A stretch of DNA of 64,000 bases from Theropithecus gelada. Lineage: Eukaryota > Chordata > Mammalia > Primates > Cercopithecidae. The position numbers and the translations under genes are program-made. Each line of letters starts with the position of its first letter. The stretch's first letter is position 1. The notes beneath the pieces were generated by a model. That model was not told the DNA's origin. It was given only the letters and a program-made list of their open reading frames with translations, and did not search any database. This document shows positions 58,250 to 64,000 of this stretch, in pieces. The DNA lies in the NCBI RefSeq assembly GCF_003255815.1, contig NC_037671.1, positions 153,318,645-153,382,644 on the forward strand, given 5' to 3'.

Positions 58250-61135
58250 ACAATATATACATATAGTGGCTTTTGTATTGTAAAATTTAGTGGCAATGTA
58301 ATTTGTATAAAACAAGGGAACCCAAGTGGATAAAGTAGGAAATCAAAATATTAGCTAGTAGTAAAATAATTAAATGGCATTCTCTGGTCTGGAAATTTTG
58401 CCAAGTCTTTTCAAATGAAAGAAGAAAAAAGCAAAAACAAAAAAAAACATACCTTGGTTTGTTTCGTAACAAGTCAAAAGGAAAACCACGATGCAACAAC
58501 AATGCAAGCAACAGAAAATCTTTAAATAATGACACTGAAATTATCTTATAACTTTAATAAGTAAAAGTAGAAATGCAGAAATAAACAGAAGTTTGGCAGA
58601 AAGAACAGATAGAAAAATTTCAAACCTCAGGAGAAAAAGAAAGTCGAGATCTTCATGAAGCAAAGCTTTAAAAGAGAAGAGTTAATGTTAGAAAACCACA
58701 CAAAACTCTAAAAGCTTAGAATATTCAGATCCCTAAAGAAATAAGGAGAGCATCGCATAGATTTTATGGGGCATTTTATTTTCACAATAGTTGACACTGA
58801 AAGTAATTTTTTTTTTTCCCAAAGAGAATGTGCCATATAACAACTAGTAAAATAGCAAAAACAACAGGCAAAATTGGATAAAATACTCTGTTTTCTAGCA
58901 GTCCAGGAGTTTACCCTGTAATTTGTCTTTTAGTTTTTAACTTAGCCCATCCCTGACTGTCTCATATAACAATTGGTTTGTAGATGATCCCATCATTGAG
59001 TAGTTTGGCTGTCTCTGAATCATAGGCCAGGTACGGCATTCAAACTTACGTAAAAACATTACTCTTTTGGTTCTTAAAAAATATTTTGTGAAGGAGATGC
59101 CACAAGCTTTCCCTTAGAAGCCCTGTGGAAATCATCTAACTGCTGGGCTATTATTAGACACATTATCAAAGATTCTGCTTTTTTGCAAGTCTCTTCTTAA
59201 TACAGTACTAGCACATGATGACAACAGCCCATGTTATTATCATGTCATTCTAGTACTTTAATAGGTCCCTGGGAGGAGGAGAATTAGTTTATTCCTTTGA
59301 GATTATATATAGATTTTCTTTCTTAATTTTTATCTACAGTGTAAACTTATACCTAGATCATGTATTTTATTTCTTTTGTATTTCACATAGCACTCCCTTT
59401 GCCTTTAGTCAAGGTTTAGAAGAGACAATGAGGAAAGATAATTTAAAGGGTAGTAGAAATAAGTTGAATTTGAGATTTGAGATGTATATGAAAGGGCTTG
59501 GAGAAGTAGTTGCTGAAGTAAGAGGCAAAGCTGGGACTTTGTCTTTGGAGCAGGCTTTTTGGACATGTAGAACAGTGTCTTTGCCAGAGAACATTCTGGA
59601 CCAGGAAAACTGGGAACATTCATCTAGATTAGTACAGGACTTTGAACATAGTTGTGACTACCTGACTTGTAAATTGGAATATCTGTATTTTTCTGCTGTC
59701 CTTAGTTAGTTAACTTTGTATTTTAAAAATACTCATCTGAATATATCTGCTACTTTTGCCCACCCAGAACCCACTATCTTTTCTTCAGTGCGACACTGTT
59801 CCCTCCCCACCTTTTTTGGAAAGGGATGTTGTTCCAGCTTTTAGGGCTTTTGTTTTGGAAAGGCAGACCACCAACCTAGATCCAGATGTAGCTGTGGTCC
59901 AGGCCCACCCAGTGACCTTATTCGATTTCCATACCTACAAAGCATGGTTGAGAGGAGGAAAAAATCCACACTTTTCAGAGGCAATCCTAGTTTTGAACTT
60001 TTGAAAAGGAGGAGCTCTTTCCACTGTGGTTTTTGAAGGTAAAGGGCTGCCTGGAGCTGCCAGTAGCCATCTTGCCACTCCCTGGGCTAAGCCTGACTGA
60101 ATAAAGTCCACATAGAAGAAAGCAGACCTGAGGGAAAGAAAGGGACCAAATCCCTACTGATCTCACTTGATACACTCGCTCTACTGCCTTCTGAACATTT
60201 CTTGAGCCTATAGATTACCCTACCTCCCTTATTTCCCATAAGTCACCATGACTTGCATTTTTCTGTTACAACCAAATTAGTCCTAGGAAAAAAACGTTTG
60301 TTTTGCTTCCACACCCACCAGGGGGCTTGGGAGCATCTATATTTCAAAGCTGAGAATTCTTCACAGAATCCAGTTCCCTTCTGTCTTGTTTTACCTTCTG
60401 AGGAGAGGACCACGAAGGCAGCGTCAGACACATTACACAAATAGCGGCTGTGTTTCATCTCTTTTGTGCAGATAGTTTAATAATAAATACCTCATGCCCT
60501 TATTAGGGAACAAAATAGTTTTATTTTATATAGAAATTTCCTCTGTAGTGAATAGCAGTGAAACACTAATATTTATTAAAGAGAAATCATCACTAATACC
60601 CTTTGTGGAGCCCAAGGGGACGTAAGAAAAAAAGGAACAAAAGGCACCTCTACTGTATAAGCGGCCTAAGTGGAATCTTAATATAGAATTTGTTGCTTTG
60701 TAGTCTTCTTTTTTTTTTTTTTTAATCTAGCAAGACTGGTGTTACAGAGGATCACGGACGTTAGTAACTTGTTCTTGATAACCTTTGGAGAGTTGGATAA
60801 AGGAAAGAAACTGCCCCCAGTGAAAAGGGATGATCTGCAATATCTGAAGAATTATTTCCCTGGAAGACAATGTTATTATGAGATACTGGAATATTATGAC
60901 TATTTTGGCAGCTTAAAGAAAAATAAATTCATAATACTGGATATTAATTATATTCAGTGATATACATAATTTATAATACTAGGATAGAAAAAATCTTTAT
61001 TAATTATCAAGTAGTTACATCATTTTTTCCTTCTCACTTCTTAGCATGAAGGCCATTTATGTACTGGCAGAGGAAATGTCAGGTTGAGAAGGCTCTAAGT
61101 CATTTGACAGTAGGGAAAGAGTTGGGTTTTCAACT
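58250..61135. other. No recognisable gene; possible old repeat near 60.0 kb
   Basis: The longest unassigned stretch. 60030-60200 (gctgccagtagccatcttgc) recalls an old LTR-type repeat I cannot name. Frames at 59428-59709 and about 60700-60960 are balanced in composition but match no family I know. The second follows a T-rich run and a tag, which mimics a splice acceptor. Confidence 0.45.
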
Positions 61136-61139
61136 TGGA

Positions 61140-61385
61140 ACCAAATTTTATTTTATTATTTTTTGAAAATTTTATATATATATATATATATTACTTAAAA
61201 TGAAAAATTGCACAAATCATAAGTGGACAGCTTGATACATTCTCACCAAGAGAACACATCAGTGTAATGAACACCCAAATTAAGAAACACTGCATGATTA
61301 GCTCCCCAAAATCCTCCATTCGGCTACTGTCTAGCCAATTCCCTACCAAGGGGAACTGCCACACTGACTTCTAACACTGTAAATT
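61140..61385 (-). mobile_element. Old L1M 3' UTR, antisense
   Basis: aaatcataagtggacagctt, cattctcaccaagagaacac, gggaactgccacactgactt follow the complement of the L1MC-L1ME 3' UTR. A (TA)n run at 61172-61193 lies within it. Confidence 0.7.
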
Positions 61386-61389
61386 AGTC

Positions 61390-62270
61390 AGTGGCAGAGA
61401 TTTTGAAAGGCAGTATGTCCTTGAGATGTGAGGGAAATTCCACTGATGATTTTAAAGCTAAAACTATATGAATATCTTTAGCAACAAAACCTACTTTCCT
61501 CCAGACCACATAGGAACCCGCCCATGCCTGTCATATTTCCTCTGGAGCATTTTAAGGTTAAGTTTTAGATCTTGTAGTCTGGTGATATAGTATGTTTTGA
61601 CATAACATGGAGTAAGGATGCCATGGGGGTGCCCAGCTCATGTAGGGGGTGCCCGGCTGGTCTGTGATAGTCACTGGGAGAAAGGGTTAAGGGGAGGGCA
61701 GCCATGTCCTTTCCTTCTCCCTCTTATCCTGCACTGTTTATTCTTTAAATAAGTGAAAAGGGAAAGAAAGAAAAGTGTCATTTAAAGGGTTCCAATTTAA
61801 GTCTCCGACTTTATTCTGAAGCCCTGCTTAATCTTTCTTGATTCTACCCTAAGGAGTGCAAATCTCTTTTGGCCGATTCACTTCCCTTCGAGGAACAAAA
61901 GTGAACACAAGCAAATAGGCTAAAAGATAGCCCAAGAGCACTGGTCAACCTGTGCCCTGTGTGGTTGGATCAAGTAGAGGGAAAACATGATTTGCTTTAA
62001 AAGAATAATGGTCATTGCAATGTCCTGCTTCTGTTCTGGGGTTCAGAATGTAATATTCTGCATCCAGTTAAAGTAATCTCTTGGCCATTTACCACAGTTA
62101 ACAGTAATTAACAGAACCTACTGAAAATGCAGATGCACCCTCTTCAAACTAGTAAATGTTACTCATCATTCTGGGATATTGAGAGAGATTTGACTTCCAG
62201 AAGCATGGAGAAATGATTTGGTTTAAAACTAGAAACTCTGGATTATACAAACACTCATGGCACTAAGCAA
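61390..62270. other. No recognisable gene
   Basis: A small G-rich direct repeat, gggggtgccc, occurs at about 61625 and 61645. Otherwise unrecognised. Confidence 0.5.
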
Positions 62271-62274
62271 ATTC

Positions 62275-62720
62275 AGAATTAAAAGAATATGCCTTCAGAG
62301 AGACAAATGCCATAGGATCTCTCTCATATGTGAAATTTAGAAAAGCCAAACTCATAGAAGTAGAGATTAGAATGGTGGTTACCAGAAACTGAGGGTGGTG
62401 ATGGTGGGTGGAGAAAGGGGAGATGTTGGTTAATGGATGTATCCATTTAGTTTCAGATAGGCAGTAGGCGTAAGTTCTGGTGATCTATTGCACAGCACAG
62501 TGACTGTAGTTAATAGTAATGTATTGTATATTTCAAAATTGCTAAAAGAGAGGATTTTAAATGTTCCTACCACAAGAAATGATAAATATTTGAGGTGATG
62601 GATATGCTAATTAGCCTATCAGATCATTCCATCATGTATACATGTATCGAAACAACCTTATACCTCACAAATAGATGCACTTATTGTGTCAGTTAAAAAA
62701 AAAATGTTAAAAAAAATTTT
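62275..62720 (+). mobile_element. L1MA-type 3' end, sense
   Basis: aaactcatagaagtagagat, gaatggtggttaccagaaac, gtagttaatagtaatgtatt and tgatggatatgctaattagc, ending in an A-rich tail at about 62694, match the L1MA 3' UTR. Confidence 0.8.
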
Positions 62721-62724
62721 GAAG

Positions 62725-63955
62725 AATTTGCCTTAAAAAATATTTTGTTCTTTTCATTAAATAATAATCTTAGTAACACTGACAGTGAGAATCGATAAAT
62801 TTAGCAATTTCCAGAGCAGTCATTTTAATTGGATTTATAAGGGATATTATAGTGGACAAAACCGTCAGGATATTTTATGTAGTAGTGTCATGGTTTATTA
62901 TACAGAATTCATCTAAAGTACACATGCAACACATCACATTATCTTCTTACAAACCTTGCAATAAGCAATTATTGAGAAGAGTTGAGAGAGTGATTTTCTG
63001 AGTTTAACAAAGAAGACCTTACATCTAGAAGCTTGCAGTCTTCTTAAAGATAGAGATTCTGAGTTGGTTTTGGCTCAGCGTCACCCTTGCCTGAAATAGT
63101 ATGTGGAAAGCCACAATAATGGGAATGAGCATAGTGTATCTGGGGGAGGAGTAGACAAGTCAGTCCAGCTGAATGCTATGTATGTACGTATGTGTTTGTG
63201 TGTTTATATACCAAATGTAAAATAAAGTACAAGTCATAAAATTGGACATGTTATGGATAGTTTTGTATTGTCATAAACACATTTACACTCAATAAATGTG
63301 GAATGAATAAATCAAAGGACAAAAAGCTTTGAACACCTAATGGAAGCTGAAGGTGTTCGTCTTGAAGGTAACTAGAAGATGAAAGTTATTTCTCTCTTTG
63401 TGGCCAGAAAGGCTAGAATTCCTTTTATAGACAGAGCAAAGTTGCAAGTTTTCAGACAGATGGGAATTGAAACAACTTTTATCTTTAAAGACAAAATCCC
63501 ACCTAGCATTGTACATGTTTAAATTTATGTGAAGTTGCCCACAGGCAGTGGAATGAGTTAATCAAATGATAAAGAAATGTCAAAACATCTTATACTTGTA
63601 TATAAACCTGGTGGTTCAGGATCCTATAAAGTACAACCAATCCATCTGTCCCAAAGCCTAACACCACTTTTTTTGGTGACATTAAATGCTTTAAATTATG
63701 TCAGCAAGATTTGTGGCAATGCCAAATGCTAGAGTGATCAATATCAAATGCTAGAGTGATCAAACCCAAATATTATTGTATATGATTACATGTGTGTATG
63801 TATGTAAATATATGACAAAATGCTATACAAATGCTATACAAATCCCAAGTAGCTATGTAAGTACTATACACACACACACACGTAATTACTAAGTTTAAAA
63901 AATTCCACGTGATGAAATTTTCTTTTAAACTTTAAAAAATATTAGCTCATTAGAC
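62725..63955. other. No recognisable gene; small tandem repeats
   Basis: Possible L2 or MIR end near 63270-63310 (cactcaataaatgtggaatg). Short (CA)n near 63868-63881. Confidence 0.45.
63723..63763 (+). repeat. 19-bp unit duplicated, 22-bp period
   Basis: caaatgctagagtgatcaa is exact at 63723-63741 and 63745-63763. Confidence 0.9.
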
Positions 63956-63958
63956 TTC

Positions 63959-64000
63959 TTTTTTTTTTTTTTTTTTTTTTTTTTGAGACCGAGTCTTGCT
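63959..64000 (-). mobile_element. Start of an antisense Alu, cut by the window end
   Basis: 26 T followed by gagaccgagtcttgct, the complement of an Alu 3' end. The rest lies beyond the window. Confidence 0.85.

Noticed and set aside
60700..60960. About 85-codon frame after a T-rich run and tag, resembling an exon with a splice acceptor
   Set aside because: No homologue recognised, no donor or partner exon seen, and a poly-T plus tag is common by chance in AT-rich DNA.

Overview
This is nuclear DNA from a catarrhine primate, almost certainly human. It holds many Alu copies (AluJ, AluS and AluY types), young L1PA-type LINE-1 insertions, an LTR12 (HERV-9) solo LTR, MaLR LTRs (THE1, MST, MLT1) and old MIR, L2 and L1M remnants in an AT-rich background. 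I find no functional protein-coding gene, rRNA, tRNA, CRISPR array or prokaryotic feature. The window looks like a gene-poor intergenic stretch or a very long intron. The open frames present come mostly from Alu or L1 sequence, microsatellites or chance. Repeat names come from recognising consensus sequence by eye, so subfamily names are approximate. Where insertion-site duplications (TSDs) are quoted, I read them base by base.

Layout. 0-7.3 kb: old antisense L1M sequence carrying four antisense Alus and one antisense LTR12. 7.3-10.6 kb: an unassigned LTR-like repeat, an AluJ and unrecognised sequence. 10.6-14.6 kb: an old sense L1M broken up by a 5'-inverted L1, three Alu pieces and a second L1 fragment. 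14.9-19.7 kb: Alus, MER5-like and MIR remnants, and a pyrimidine tract holding two identical 200-bp units partly copied from 18.9 kb. 20-29.4 kb: mostly unrecognised sequence with L2 and MIR pieces, a long ancient repeat and a potential Z-DNA microsatellite. 29.4-30.1 kb: an RPL21 processed pseudogene. 30.4-31.7 kb: a MIR split by a 5'-inverted L1, then an L1M 3' end. 34-50 kb: AluY, L1M, MLT1, MIR, MST and THE1 LTRs, an antisense ERVL pol relic, a long antisense L1M, and an Alu with a CpG-rich non-Alu tail. 51-57.3 kb: a hAT-like DNA transposon with an exact 8-bp TSD split by an L1, then an Alu, a short patch of inverted copies of nearby sequence, and a third 5'-inverted L1. 57.3-64 kb: mostly unrecognised sequence with L1M and L1MA 3' ends and the start of another Alu.

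No set of genes works together here. The story is one of nested retrotransposition plus local replication-type rearrangement. The most notable signals are (i) two places where short segments were recopied from nearby DNA (16.5-17.1 kb from 18.9 kb; 53.5-53.7 kb in inverted form from 57.1 kb and 53.0 kb), with fold-back hairpins or microhomology at the joints, and (ii) three separate L1 insertions with twin-priming 5' inversions.
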